In this document: one piece after another, positions 21,300 through 33,433 of the stretch
How the letters are laid out: each line of letters begins with the position of its first letter
Numbering within the stretch: the first letter of the stretch is position 1
Source of the DNA: Cristatella mucedo
Lineage: Eukaryota; Bryozoa; Phylactolaemata; Cristatellidae
Direction of reading: 5' to 3'
NCBI GenBank assembly: GCA_009760855.2
Contig: WPIO01000002.1
Span: 5,327,001-5,391,000 of the forward strand
DNA: 64,000 nucleotides
Notes under the pieces: model-generated
What the model saw: the letters and a program-made list of their open reading frames with translations, nothing else
Databases searched by the model: none
What the model was told of the DNA's origin: nothing
Position numbers and translations under genes: made by a program

Positions 21300-23747
21300 G
21301 AGGTACGGGTAGGAACTCTCTGTAGCCTTGACGTGGTTATCGGAGAAGCTTAGGCTTAGAGGGAGCTACATAAAAAGCTTTCCAGCAGACCAATGTCCTT
21401 GGCTCTATAGCTCTGTGATATCCTTAATGGGATACTTACTTACCTAGGCTCAAACGTGCATTTGCGTTTTAATTATTCAAATCTCGGCAATTCCTATTCA
21501 GTAGTAGTCATATTCATTCTGAGGGAGTTCGGTTACGGTGTGTTTCGGTATTTTTTCAGCTGATAAAAACCTGGGGAAACTAAGAATAAAAACAGAATAA
21601 TCGTCTCTTAACCGGTACATCTTTTTATTTAAGATGCAATTATAGGCAGTTTGAAAATTATTTTGATGACACCACTGGGTTGTAAGTGCACCTTTGTGTA
21701 TTTCTATGTGTGAATTCTTTTCAAGGCACATCAAGGCCCCATCCATAGACGAATTGAATCGACGAGTCGCTCGAAAGCTATAGAAGCACATAGAAGCTAG
21801 CATTCACTTGCATTTCAAAGGCTCAGCAAACTGCTGATAGCGATTTTCTCCTGTGTCGGTTCTAAATCGCTTTCCTCGTATTGGCTGCGTTCAATAATGA
21901 AGTTTTTTTCTATAAGCAGAGCCGCGTGCGAGACTGGGCCTACAAGTGTGTACGAAAAAATGCAAAATAAAGCTGAGACACTTCCCGTCTCCGAAACATA
22001 CACGAACTGAGCTTTGCTTACAACCGTCGATTACCTGTTCCACGGAAGGCCATCGCTGGCAAGGCAAAGACGCAGAAAACGGTAAATGACAGAGACTTTT
22101 TGCTGGTACACAAGATTCTTTTTTTCTGCTGCAACATTTTTTATCAGCAAAAATTAAGGATCTCTCTACAACGCACAGAGTCATGAAGTCTGGAGATTTA
22201 GTTCAAAATGGGGAACGCAGTGAGAAAAAACTGAAATACCATTCCCAGCTAAGGCCCGGGTACTGACAACATTGCCTGAATGTCATGCTTTCTTTGACTG
22301 CGGTCTCCTCAAAAGTGTGGTTCATGCATTTCATGGATTATTGGAGTAAGTTTTCGTGTAGCCCAGTAAGCCTAATGTAGTACATGTTGTGCAATTACGT
22401 ACCATATGTGCAATACGTACACCCAGTGGCGAAGCCGGATGGGGGCGGCAGGTGGACGCTTGGCTTCCTACAGAGGGGCTGTCACTGCTAACATACTTAG
22501 AGCAATAGGTGAAGGTGATAAAGATTGTAAAAAGAGAAACATTGGGATTTATATATAAATAGACCGTATTGGTGAGCTACTCGCCTGATCAAAGACCAGA
22601 GATAAAAGAAGCATGGCCAACCCTTCAGTGTAGCAGCTATTTAAAACTCTGACCTGCTCACTATTCAGCACGGAAAACCATTTCCGCTTTCGTTTTATAG
22701 CTGAGGTTGATGCAAGTGACCTCTGCCAAATTTTAAATGCACCGTTAAATGCAGAGGATTTAGCCATTCCTCTGTTTTGCAGTACGAGTGAGCTATATGC
22801 TTCAGCATTTTCCGTGGCAATGCAATATCTATTTAGGCCTCACAGGTCGATGGTTGTATTTCAGACAGCTTTATTGGCAGTGAGGTTGACAGTGACAACC
22901 GATCTAGTTCATATCTGTCTGTGCACGCTTTCAAATCAATAAGAAGTCTGCCTGGATGGCAAACTATGAATTCAGTTATAACGCTCACTGCCGGGCGCTG
23001 TTAGGCATGCAGTCAAATCATGTTCATCTAGTGTATATTCCGGTCCGTACACGGCCTGTACGACCAAGCATTGTTGACTTGCTAGCGGTGAATCTGAAAA
23101 GAGTGGCGTAGCAGCCCTGGCAAGGTTAGCCCACACATTGCTACATAAAGATAGATTTCGAGTTATTTTGGCAGTTGCAATGACGTTTATGAATACTAGG
23201 ACTGAGTCTACTGCATCTTAGACAACCCCAAAATTCTAGCTTTAGCTACAGAATTAAGTTCAGCCCCTAAATTACGCAACTTAACTGAAAAAATAGTGTA
23301 CTAATGCGTGTGCATTTGAAATTGGTCAAATTAAGACATTTTTGAGATTATTAGCGGGTCCTTAATTACAGCCATTAGAAACCGGATAGGTCATATTACA
23401 AAGCTCAGAACTTTTGAAAATATATCTAAAAGGACGGTTCGCAAGTTTTATAATTGGCTGGGACTCGGGCGCAAATTGTAGGCATGGATACGGCAGTTTA
23501 GAGGCGCCGTATGAATCTTTAGAGTAGAGTCCTCTGTGTTAAGGATGCAGACCACGGACTCTTCTACCGTGGGCTTCGCTGCTTAGGTTAGAGCACCGTT
23601 TCTGAGAATCGCTCTGCCATGCTTCCAGGGCTTCACCCACGTAGGTCACCCATCTTTTGGGACCCGCATCCACCGCGATGGCTGCGTTTGTGGCCAATTG
23701 TGATAGATAGTTCATGGATCGTTATGTACATTTTGGAATAATGTAAT
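21300..23747. other. No gene or named repeat recognised
   Basis: 2.4 kb of mixed composition. Open frames near 21.5-22.8 kb show no domain I recognise. A CCCAGTGGCGAAGCC string at about 22,421 resembles transposon ends, but no partner end was found. Confidence 0.4.
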
Positions 23748-25047
23748 CATAATAACGATGATAGCAGATTTGTTGTACCCCCCTCAGAGAGCTCAATCTC
23801 TTTGTAGCCACTTTAAATTTGCTGTAAAGGAAGCATCTATCGAATGATTAGCGGTAGCATGTTCAATACACAACAAATGTAACATAGAGGTGAACATGCA
23901 CAGGGTCAGCATGAAAATGTGGTTAGTAGCAAAATGCAAAATATCAGCATGCAAAAGCACGCAATGGACGAATCACAAGTACTCGCTAAACGTTGTGATA
24001 AATACGTGCATTTTTAGCTTCTTTTTAACCGTCAAGTTAGGGAATGTCATGACCTCAGTTGGGAATGAGTTTCAGGCTTTGGGAGAAGTCATAGTGAAGG
24101 CACCTTCTCCAAAGAATTTGAGGTTCAAGCGAGATTCCGGTGCACGATTAGATTCAGAAACGTTGGCTGTAGGAGGCATAGTCTGGTAGGGGGTTAATTT
24201 GATGGGTAGGCTAAGGCCAAAAAATGATGGAACCTAAAAGTGAGCGATAGAATCTTGAAGTCGCTGCCCTCTTTGACGGCGAGCCAGTGGCAGTCGGCGA
24301 TAGTGGTGAGATGTGGCAAGTGTAATGCTCACGACGGACACGTCTAGCTTCAGTTTTTTTCATAGCTGTAAGTGCCTTATTGCACAGGTCGGTAGAGAGA
24401 CAAGCAGTGAGTTGCAGAAGTAGAGACGGGATGTTATAAATGCGTTTACCAATTAGTATGTAGAATTCCTATCTAAGAAAACCCAAATTTAGAAATTGTA
24501 TCTAGCTTAAAGTCGGCTGAGTTTACTGTGGAGCTGATGCACTCATTAAGTGCGAGATAACTTTGGAACGGGACATGTAAATTTCGTGCAGCTGCAACAG
24601 GAGATTGCTGGATGTGCCGATTTTGAGCGCTAACCTGTTCAATTTCTGAGTCAAATTTGGTTTGCCCATAACTAATAAGTTGGTTTATAGTAATTTGATT
24701 TGATCGAGTTTGCTGCCATTCATGTGCGGATGTTGGCAATGCCTGCAGCAAGATCGTTAAGATAAATTGACGAGTTCCCAGGTTGGGCTTGGCTATAACA
24801 CCCGACAGAGGGAGACTGTAAACTGTGAAGAGAAGCAGACCGGGCACAAAGCCCTGAGGTACACCATACTTCAGTGATTCCACGGATGATAATTTTATAT
24901 TCACATTAACACTGTAGAGTATCCCACTGAGAATGAGCTCGCATCATTGTAGTTCAGTGCCAGTGATGCCCAGGCGTGATGAAATGCGCTCACAGAGGAC
25001 TTGAGGATCAATTTCATCAATCGCTCCCAAAGGATCAGGGAAAACAA

Positions 25048-25052
<5 letters not shown>

Positions 25053-25081
<29 letters not shown>
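25053..25081. repeat. (GA)n microsatellite inside LINE-A RT
   Basis: About 29 bases of alternating AG sit exactly where the RT should read the [10 protein letters not shown] motif, so the repeat expanded within coding sequence. Confidence 0.9.
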
Positions 25082-25083
<2 letters not shown>

Positions 25084-25146
25084 CAGCTAAGTCGGCATTC
25101 CTGATAATTTTTTTATAAGTTCTAAGCAATGCACACATACTCTAAA

Positions 25147-25262
25147 AAATAATAATAATACACTTGATAAATTGCCCCTAGAGAACTCAATCTCTTCCTT
25201 GAGGCTGTACATTTGCTTAAAAGGAAACACGATCAAATGGTGAGAGCTATCATGCTTAATAA
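25147..25262 (-). mobile_element. LINE-A tail-only insertion inside LINE-A copy 5
   Basis: AATAATAATAATACACTTG, then AACTCAATCTCTTCCTTGAG and CACGATCAAATGGTGAGAG: about 115 bases of diverged LINE-A 3' end in the same orientation as its host copy. Confidence 0.75.
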
Positions 25263-25875
25263 AGGTTAGTGGTGACTCTGTGGAAAGAATAGCTCTAAAA
25301 ATAAGTGACTGAAACTTGCTTGTTAGGCTTGAAGTTATAATGTAAAGGTTTAGCTGGTCTGCCACGACTCGTTTTGGTGATTTTTATAGGAATAGTAGGT
25401 GAGTGACTGTGTGGGAACTGTTCAAGATATATCTTTGCTGGTGAGTTAGTACTGTAATCATATTTTAAACAAGTGGCGGCAAAATTCGCAGACGAAACAT
25501 AGGAGTCAGCAGTGATGGGATAGTCAGAATTTACCCCTGAGGGAGGATAACTCACAACTTCAAATTTAGCCAGTAAATTTCACTTAGGCTTTAGAACTAA
25601 ATACTCTACTCTACAGTTTGCTTTGCTGTGAGTGTTTCCAACCACCTTTTCACAACTGACAACTTAGGTGAAAGTTACATCCTTAAGTTTTTGCGTATAT
25701 TTTGACTGCAGTTGAATATATCAATCGTTAAGTCTTTCTTGAGCACATCTTTTCACGCCCCGTCATCATTGGCACTGAACTGCAACAGCTTAGGTCCTAT
25801 CTCAGTGGAAAAATTCTGACCTGTAATGTCAGCGGGCAACAATCATGTGAAGAACCTATAAAGCACGGAAAGATC

Positions 25876-26080
25876 TTGAGCTGTGATGGCACACTAGGTA
25901 AGATGGTCGCTTTTCACGACCTCGGGCCTGAGGTCGTGGGTTCGAATTCTGCTGTGAGTGATCCTTTATCGCCGCTGCAAGCAGCGGCGGTGATAGCCGT
26001 AAAGGCTCTTCTGTCGCTATACAAAACAGGCTGCTAAAACACCTTGTATTTATGTTATTTATTATTCTTTTCACGACGTA
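25876..26080 (+). mobile_element. SINE-B copy 2 (best head)
   Basis: A pol III A box-like TGGCACACTAGGTAAGATGG and a strong B box GGTCGTGGGTTCGAATTCTG are followed by the family body, with a perfect hairpin (CCGCTGC, AA, GCAGCGG), then GTGATAGCCGTAAAGGCTC and a T-rich end. It is inserted in LINE-A copy 6. Confidence 0.85.
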
Positions 26081-26193
26081 TACTATGTATTTAGCCAATT
26101 AACTACAAAACACTATCTAGGTTTTCGTGTATATGCTGAGGACATGCGGTTGTGCCTGTGCTTTGATCTCTCTTTGCGTTCCAGTCCGGCAAA

Positions 26194-26197
<4 letters not shown>

Positions 26198-26248
<51 letters not shown>

Positions 26249-26254
26249 TCTCTA
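26198..26254. repeat. (TC)n microsatellite inside LINE-A
   Basis: About 56 bases of TC begin where intact copies read AATTCTCTCAACTCACTAG, so the array probably grew from that CTCTC seed. Confidence 0.9.
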
Positions 26255-26769
26255 ATCCCTTGCTGTATGCATCGCAAGCATGTTAACTTGAATGACAAAG
26301 AAACTCTATCATGTAATGATATGTGATGATAATAGAAAATCCACCAGCATTCCATTGGTAGCTACTGCATTCAATCCAGATGTTCCTTCCAACGTAACCT
26401 TTGACTAGACGACCGCAAAAACTCGACAGCCAAATCTTCCTACTTTCACTTGCGTAACACAGAATAAATTAGGGCCTTCCGATACTAGGAATACCATTTC
26501 CAAATGTGTTGATACATTTTTGACATTCCATCTAGATTTGTATAACTCGTTACTTACAGATCTTCTGCAATTCGTGCGATTAGGCGTTTACCGTTAACGT
26601 AAACCTCATCACGTAATCTACCTTGACGTTAATATCGCAGTCTTCATATCACACTACTTCTGACAAACCTGCACTGGCTCCCCATCAAGAAGCGAATCGA
26701 CTTCAGTGTTTTGTTCACACACTTGAAGGTGCTCTCGTTCTCTCGCTGTGGTATAATTACTACCCCATG

Positions 26770-27615
26770 TGAGACCAGAGTTCTTGACCCGACCCTTTTG
26801 CTGCCATAAATTTAACGCAACGATTTCATGGCGTAATATGTATTTGGAAAAGTATTGACTGCACTCATTTGAGCGCTTCCGTCGCAGATAGTCTGCTGCT
26901 GTAAGCTGTAAAATTCACCCCTCGTACGCTCCACGTGGAAGTGCGTGCTTAGCGTGAGGTTAGCGATCCCGGGCAATCTTCTTAAGTCTGTATCGCTTTT
27001 GAAGTGAGCAAGTAGTTGAACACATTTCGGAGATTCCTTCGTGGACGGGGCCTCGCTGCTCGTTCTGTGGGGTACGGTTATATTGACTTGCAACCGGTGC
27101 CGGAGCTAGCTACAGATCCGGTTAGATAAAGCAAGAGTCATGAGCGTCTGGAATAGATGTATAGCTGCTTTGCATACCGCTCTGGCGGTAACCGACAAAA
27201 CAGGCTTTACAGTAATTAAGTCACTGCATGGCAAAGCATCTGCTCCGCTTAGCACTCCTTCGCCCTGCTGAAGTCGCCTTCTTTGTTCTTTCTTGGCCTT
27301 GCTTTGCTAGCTTTCCCTTTCTTTGTTTGCTTTTGTTGCTTGCTTGCTTTTCCGCGCACCAATAACCCTTGGCTGCTGCTTCTCTTCTTTCAGAGAGTTC
27401 TATAGCACTTCGATGGTAATATAGCTCTCGTACGATGCTATGCGACCGAACGATTAGTTTTATTTGGGGCTGGCGCTTTCAGTTTTTCATCAAATGTGCC
27501 CAAAAAATGGCATTATTCAGCAGCAATTGGGCAGGCTACGTGCAGACTATTTTACCGATTACCTAAAAGGGAATTTTGTTCTGTCAGTAGCTCTCCGGTT
27601 GCTTACTACTATTGC
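26770..27615. other. No gene recognised
   Basis: Unassigned sequence with a T/C-rich stretch near 27,270-27,390 (TTTGCTT-type units). No domains recognised. Confidence 0.4.
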
Positions 27616-27619
27616 CGCT

Positions 27620-27780
27620 CTGGTTTGGTCCAGGGATTAAGGTGCTCGCCTCTTATGACCGAGGTCAGAGTACTCGCTTTTGGCGACTCTCGTCGCGGGC
27701 TCGAGCGCTGCGGTGTATATAAAGCGAGCGGATAGAGATTCAGTTGTCTTAGTGCAGTTGCAGTGCAAATCATACACAAA
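27620..27780 (+). mobile_element. SINE-A copy 2, with internal insertion
   Basis: The A box (TGGTCCAGGGATTAAGG) and B box (GTCGCGGGCTCGAGCGCTG) are separated by extra sequence compared with other copies. The tail reads GATAGAGATTCAGTTGTC, matching the family hairpin imperfectly. Confidence 0.7.
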
Positions 27781-27910
27781 TGAATCACCTATTATTATAT
27801 TTATGTCGTGACGTATGCAGCGGATTGGTCCAAGTACTTTTCCACAACAAACGACGTAACTTAAGCCGGGTCAAACATCGTTAATGCATGCACAAAGCTA
27901 GCACCTGCAA

Positions 27911-27995
27911 GTAATAATAATAATGAATATAGAATTGATAAAGCGCCCTCAGATACCTCAATCTATTTCTAGGCGCTTTACATTTGCACGTCTAA
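27911..27995 (-). mobile_element. LINE-A tail-only insertion
   Basis: AATAATAATAATGAATATAG, then TTGATAAAGCGCCCTCAGA and TCTAGGCGCTTTACATTTGC: the terminal 85 bases of LINE-A, 5'-truncated in the 3' UTR. Confidence 0.85.
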
Positions 27996-27999
27996 CAAG

Positions 28000-29131
28000 T
28001 CAAACAAAGAGCTCCAGTGAACTCAAGTATGCATCGAGTGCTTTAGCACGCCAGCAATCTCACGCATCAGAAATGAGTCCATGAGCTTTCGTCATAATGT
28101 CAAGCTTAGTATTTCATTGCTCAAGAGCCACTGCTTCGTGACTTTTCAAGACAGATAAAAGTTGAAACTGATTGCAAGCGTATCGCAGCTAGAGACTCGG
28201 CCGCATGGCTAACCAGCCGGCATTGAGACAAGTTTTTCTCCCTTGATCGGGGGGGGGGGAGCGGTTAAGTCAGCTGTGTATATCACTACTACTCAATTTG
28301 CAGTCAAACTACATTCCTCACATACACCCGTATATTCTACCTCGGTCTGAAATATTAAAAATGGTTCTCTGAGAGATATTCTCTAGGTTTAAAAAATAAT
28401 AATATGTCTTCGTTCTCAGAAATCTTCTTGGAACAAAATGGTTCTCAATCTGTCAGTAATTCGAGGTAGGTTGTCCAAATGTAGCAGCCTCCACGTCACC
28501 TGCTGCTGGTATGGGCTGCAGAATTCTTTGAGGTACACTAATTAAATGCTCCCTCCAACCCAGTTGACTCGGATAATATGATGTTATTCATTTGTATAGC
28601 ACCATAGAGACTTTAATCTCAATTCAGGCACTTCACATGTGCCACGGGGCTGCAGCCCACGACCCTGATAGTCTATTATATTCATCTTAAACTTGGTTTG
28701 AGGGGTTCACCTTCACCACTGGGCCTAACCAGCACAGGTAAGCGTTTAATAGTAAGTAGTTCATACAACTGAATCAACGAGCATTTCTTGAAGACTGCGT
28801 TTTATTCTAACAACGATCCCCCCACAGCACATCAAGTTCGCTAATCAAATGCTTTCCTCGGCGGCAGTCATTTTTCTAGGATCTCCAGCTTACCTAAAAA
28901 TGAGAATGCCAAATATACCCATACTGCCAGCGACTCCAAAAACTACAGAACAAGGTCTTAAGCAGCTGTTAACACTTTGAACAGCTTCCATTTGAATCGG
29001 CAATTTTCATCATGTGGGTAGTAACGCACACTAATCCCTACCAACGCTCAGCTAACGCAGCCATTCAAAAGCAGGAGGTATGGATGCAAGCTGCAGAATC
29101 GGCAGTCTACAACTAGGTAGATATTCCGAAT
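28000..29131. other. No gene; one possible decayed LINE tail
   Basis: A nine-G run lies at about 28,251. At 28,590-28,640 TGTATAGCACCATAGAGAC and TCTCAATTCAGGCACTTC resemble a degraded LINE-A hairpin. A similar string is at about 29,905. Nothing else recognised. Confidence 0.4.
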
Positions 29132-29338
29132 TTGTACAAACATGAAATAGCGATAATGCGTCGCCCTGAGGCGAAGGTAAAACGAGGCGGATTTACTCCC
29201 AGAAGCACCGTGATGCACGAGACAGAACTAGAAGCCTTACAATGTCTATGCGAAGACTCGAACGCTGCGGCTCAAAACCTAAATGCAGACTTACTTAAAA
29301 AAATGTACGCCCTCGAAACCTTCCTGTGGTTGAAGTAG
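29132..29338 (+). other. Unrecognised short open frame, 68 residues
   Basis: The frame reads MYKHEIAIMRRPEAKVKRGG, then a stretch with ELEALQCLCEDSNAAAQNLN and LETFLWLK. Composition is protein-like (charged, with helical leucine spacing), and reading continues in other frames to about 29,540, which would fit a broken mobile-element protein. I recognise no family and assign no function. Confidence 0.2.
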
Positions 29339-29582
29339 AAGACCTTCCGATGCCTCGAGGTATTCAATTGACGACAGACAAGGAGTTTCTCTAATAGACT
29401 GCTCAGGCAGCCGTGTCTGGCCGCATCGATGGTTTACGGTACCTACAGAGAGCATTCCATTGGATCTGTGTAGGCTCTGTCCTCGTCCGAAACAGGAAAT
29501 AGCGACAGCTTCGGATTACTGTGGGAGGAGAAGCCCTGAGGGCAACGACCAATCAAGCAACGAGCTTTGCATGAACACTCAT

Positions 29583-29695
29583 TTTGTATTACTCACCATT
29601 CAATCGCGTTTCTCTTTGCAGCAAACATAACGCGCCTAGAAAAAGATTGAGTTCTCTGAGAGCGCTTTATCAAGTGCATTATTATTATTATCATC
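29583..29695 (+). mobile_element. LINE-A 3' terminus fragment
   Basis: CACCATTCAATCGCGTTTC, GCAGCAAACATAACGCGCC, AAAGATTGAGTTCTCTGAGA, GCGCTTTATCAAGTGC and an ATT tail: the terminal part of LINE-A in plus orientation. Confidence 0.85.
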
Positions 29696-29699
29696 ATTA

Positions 29700-32099
29700 T
29701 TATTAATTTTATTAGTAGAAAAAGCCTCTGCTGTTGATGAAAACTTCATCCGAGTGACACGAAAGGCGAGACGGGCTGTGTGTGGATGAGTAATATCACA
29801 CCCACAAAGATATGTATCATCCATTAGCATGATTAATAATTAATATGAGGATACAAATATTGGAATACCAAAAACAAGACGTATAGCGCCGTAAGATAAC
29901 TAAATCTCTTCTTTGGAACGTTGCATATGCCAGAAAGGAGGCTACAAGGGAACTTGGCCAAGCGACCATGGCAATGTGCACTCTCTACTGATATATCAAT
30001 GGCTTGAATAAGTTTGACCGCTGACTTATTTTGGCAATTATAATCAGGGTAACGAGATTAATTATGCAGGGCATGTGGATCTTGATAACTCAACTTTGAT
30101 AACCATGCCCAGTACAAATAAGCCAAACTTCTATAAAAAGTTCTGCAAGACACTTGTTATTATAGAAAAATAACTAGACAATACAGACACAAGGTCAGTT
30201 TGTTGTTGAAAGTTAATTTAATCAAAAAGTAAGCTTGCAGCGGTCATTCGTGAATTCAAATCCATTGCCTCCAACAAACCCCCGCGCTTCTGGTGCAAGT
30301 CCTTGCCAGCAAGTGGCAAATACAGATGCACATGACGCCTCTAAGCTCGGCTAACGATGTATAGGTGATGCACTGACACACTCAAGTATAGGGAAGCTAC
30401 CAGTGCATCGCAGCTGCCTAGAGCCCCATAACTTGAGATAAAAAGCCGTGCCTTTTTCGCATAGCAGTCCATTCGAGAGCCAAAGGTGACGAATGTACAG
30501 CAACAGCCATCACATACCACTCACTACCTCACGCCTAACTGCGATCGACTGGTTTGAGACTCAACGGGGCTGAACTGGCTGACCATCACTAGAAATGGGC
30601 TGTCTATACAGACTAAACTAGCGATTGTGTCATATAGTTCCCGAGTCATGAAAATGTAAGAACAGCAAATAGTCTCGCAATTGGCGAGTATCTGATCAAT
30701 TTAGCACACACGCGCTTTACTGCATACATTACTGTCTAGCATATTTAAATATATTCTTCGCAGCTGTAAATGTAGCTGTAAGGTGTTAATTGTCATTACT
30801 TGAGGCCATCAGAGCAGAGAACCCTGTGCTTTCCTGACTTTCAGGTCATCTGAACTTAATTTGGCTGAAGACACGCACAGGCTTTCAGTTTCAGTTTAGC
30901 CCTATCTCAGTGCGTACCTGAGACTATCTCAATAGAGCAAGGTGAGTACAAAAAGTGCACGGATGCTTAAACCTCCGTGCTACTCTACACAAGCGATCGC
31001 TGCTGCTGTTATTTATCAAGCACATCCCTGGGACCACGTCTGTCCAATCTAGTATGTCTGCTTCACGCTCGGCTATACAGTCTTTGGTTATTCTGGTTTA
31101 TATCCAGCAGATGTCTTAGCTAAGAATGCAACCACCAGGAGACTTTAAAAAAATTGAGTAATTAAGTTACAGATAATTGATACAGGAAGTCCAATTTATT
31201 GCTTTTTACGACAAGACGTTTCAGCAACCGTACCAAGGCAATTCGATTAAGACACAAAGATTCATTGCAAAAATCGATAGGAGTGCAATAGCTACTGGAA
31301 CTACGCCTGTCTTATCTATCCCAAGTCTAAATCTACTGCATGTATAATTGAATACGCATGCCATGCTCTCAAGTTAATGCGAAACTTCTAAAATACATTG
31401 GGCGCCATGTTGTCCTTCTGTGAGAGGGCAGATCGAGAGCTTATACGTTGATAACCCACAGTCAGTTCAATTAGAATATGGCTTGAAAGCAGCCAACAAC
31501 AATTATGAATTCCACATCATTTTATTTTCTGGGCAGCTTTAGCAGACAAGCCATCTTCGAGATGCTTAAAGCCAGACAGCTTGCAAGTCTATGCACACAC
31601 GTGGCAGGTACGCAGCGCAAGGGTTACGCAATAGCATAGCATTCGCATTCAGTTCGGAAAAATGAAGCTAATACGTGAATAGCCTGAAATGATATAGGTC
31701 GTACGATATTGATCGACTATTCAATGTGTGTGTGCTCGCGTGCTCCTCTGAAAATTCACTATTTCCCACTATTTGTGAGCCTGGAGAGCCTTTCTCAGCT
31801 ACCGACTGCTGTTAACTGGAGGCCATCGGCTGGCTGAGACACGTCCGTGGCTGCGTCAGATTGCTAGCAGCAGATAGCGACGACGATATGTTTCCAGCTT
31901 GAAGAGAATGGCTCTATCCAGCATGACTTCGACTACGTAGGCTCACGTGAGCAATCCAGATGAGGGCACGAGGTCAAAACGCCCAATTGAAGCTACCAAG
32001 GGTGCTATAGCACTACAATGCTATAAGGCACTAACTGTCCGAGGTCGAGGAGGGATGTAGGTTTTTATAGGCAGTGAAACTACTTACGCAACGACTAAT
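29700..32099. other. No gene recognised
   Basis: 2.4 kb with no long open frame, no recognisable repeat family and no RNA gene. It may contain an intron or intergenic spacer between the two integrin copies. Confidence 0.4.
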
Positions 32100-32375
32100 C
32101 TCCCGCTGCCGACTATGGCTCATCCTTTTCAGCGGTCCCGAGCTGCTATTTCCATGTCACTAACTACCTCAACTGCTCTTCTGATTCTGCAGTGCTTCCC
32201 ACTTTCTCTTTGTTGCGTGAGATGAAGTATGCTGGCTACAGAATGCGTACCAAAAGCCAGGGACTGTCAGGTGGCTACACAAAACTCTGCTGCGTAACAC
32301 CCATATAGTCTTTGGGGCTTTGTAGAGTTACAGACGGAGATGCATTACATTACATGCATTACATTACAGCATAAT
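32100..32375 (+). mobile_element. LINE-B 3' terminus fragment
   Basis: Contains CAGCGGTCCCGAGCTGCTA, CTTCCCACTTTCTCTTTGTT, GCGTAACACCCATATAGTC, GAGTTACAGACGGAGATGC and two CATTACATTACA repeats. It defines the family's CATTA tail. Confidence 0.88.
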
Positions 32376-32549
32376 GCCCCGTGATTATGAACGATACGCT
32401 TGACCGCTGGATTTGGACTGGAGACAGCTTTTTAAATAGCCAGCCATGATAAGCTGAGTCTAGTGGGCAGCGAGATATTCAATAATGTAAGGAGATATAT
32501 GTGACTTCCCACCTGGCCCGTATGTAAGGCGTGAGCCCAACCAAGGTCA

Positions 32550-32606
32550 TTATCTCTCTCTCTCTGTCTGTCTCTGTCTCACTGTCTGCCTCTCTTTCTC
32601 TCTTTG
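32550..32606 (+). repeat. CT-rich tract
   Basis: CTCTCTCTCTCT with GTCTGTCTCTGTCTC interruptions, about 55 bases. Confidence 0.8.
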
Positions 32607-32609
32607 ATA

Positions 32610-33227
32610 CACATTCTGCTCTTCGGCGCCCCAGCTTTCCTCCCAGCATCACTCGGTGGTCAGCATGGCAACTTAACGGCACAAGAGAGGGCAGCCTATT
32701 TTACGGACCTTCGCTTCTGTCCCTAGAAATGCGGCTTGGAGTGCCAACCAGGCAAGCACCGAGTGATGACAGAGCACTTGCTCGCTCGCTTGCGTATAGC
32801 TTGCTTGGACGAAATCAACAGTCCTTTGCCAGCTAATAAAATAAATAAATAAAGCATCGCCATCAGCAGTTGCGTGGACACGAAAGGCTCTCATTCGTCG
32901 AAGTTTCTGCTGCTGTCGCACCAAATCTATCGCACTTGTCTGACTTGGCGATGGCCTGATGGGCCTTTTCGATCATCTGCACAGGAGTCTAACTTACCAG
33001 CCCGATTTTTGTCATTGACATCTTAGCTCATTCGCTCGACGATTAGATCGCATTGGGCAGGACAATGAAAATAGTTAGGTCTGTCTTTAATGGACATGAC
33101 TGTTAGACCGCTTCTCACGGCTAACGGACCTAATCAGCTTAGCAGCTATATCGCGTATTGCCCTCTTCCTAATTGATTAGTTGCGACATTCTTCGTTCAT
33201 CGTACCCCATAAACAGGGACACGCATT
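32610..33227. other. No gene recognised
   Basis: Unassigned sequence between a CT tract and SINE-B copy 3. No domain or repeat seen. Confidence 0.35.
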
Positions 33228-33352
33228 AGTCCAGGAGGGAGCCACTAGCAATTCACAACCGTCGTGGTCGTGAGTTTATGTCCCGCAGCGGGCCATCCTC
33301 AAAACTGCCAACTGTAAGCAGCGGTGACCGCCATTAAGGCTCTTCCGACGAC
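33228..33352 (+). mobile_element. SINE-B copy 3, decayed
   Basis: The B box-like GGTCGTGAGTTTATGTCC is decayed. The body AACTGTAAGCAGCGGTGACC and the end CATTAAGGCTCTTCCGACG identify the family. A microsatellite follows directly. Confidence 0.65.
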
Positions 33353-33354
33353 TT

Positions 33355-33430
<76 letters not shown>
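33353..33430. repeat. (AT)n(GT)n microsatellite
   Basis: A short AT run is followed by about 62 bases of alternating GT (33,369-33,430), directly after a SINE-B tail. Confidence 0.95.

Positions 33431-33433
<3 letters not shown>

Larger units (their letters stand above)
23748..25500 (-). mobile_element. LINE-A copy 5, diverged, with nested tail insertion
   Basis: It runs leftward from about 25,500 through ADQLNLYIITSSLTSKFQS (25,365), [53 protein letters not shown] and the 3' UTR to about 23,748. A (GA)n block replaces the codons after AEIS, and a LINE-A tail is inserted at 25,147-25,262. Heavily mutated. Confidence 0.8.
25735..26765 (+). mobile_element. LINE-A copy 6, diverged, interrupted by SINE-B
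   Basis: Plus-strand RT pieces: CATCATTGGCACTGAACTG, then AGGTCCTATCTCAGTGG, up to 25,875. SINE-B follows, then GTTTTCGTGTATATGCTGAG (the altered catalytic box) and ACTGGCTCCCCATCAAGAAG. About 100 bases of RT are missing at the SINE junction. A (TC)n block lies inside. Confidence 0.75.

Noticed and set aside
22421-22440. CCCAGTGGCGAAGCCGG as a possible DNA-transposon end
   Set aside because: No matching inverted end or target duplication was found within a few kb. The similar GGCTCCACCACTG at about 3,356 is too far away and too weak.
22549-22767. Minus-strand frame KIWQRSLASTSAIKRKRKWF, faintly like the end of some LINE proteins
   Set aside because: Resemblance is too weak and there are no neighbouring RT motifs.
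27496-27735. Plus-strand frame of 79 residues
   Set aside because: Overlaps SINE-A copy 2 and has no domain.
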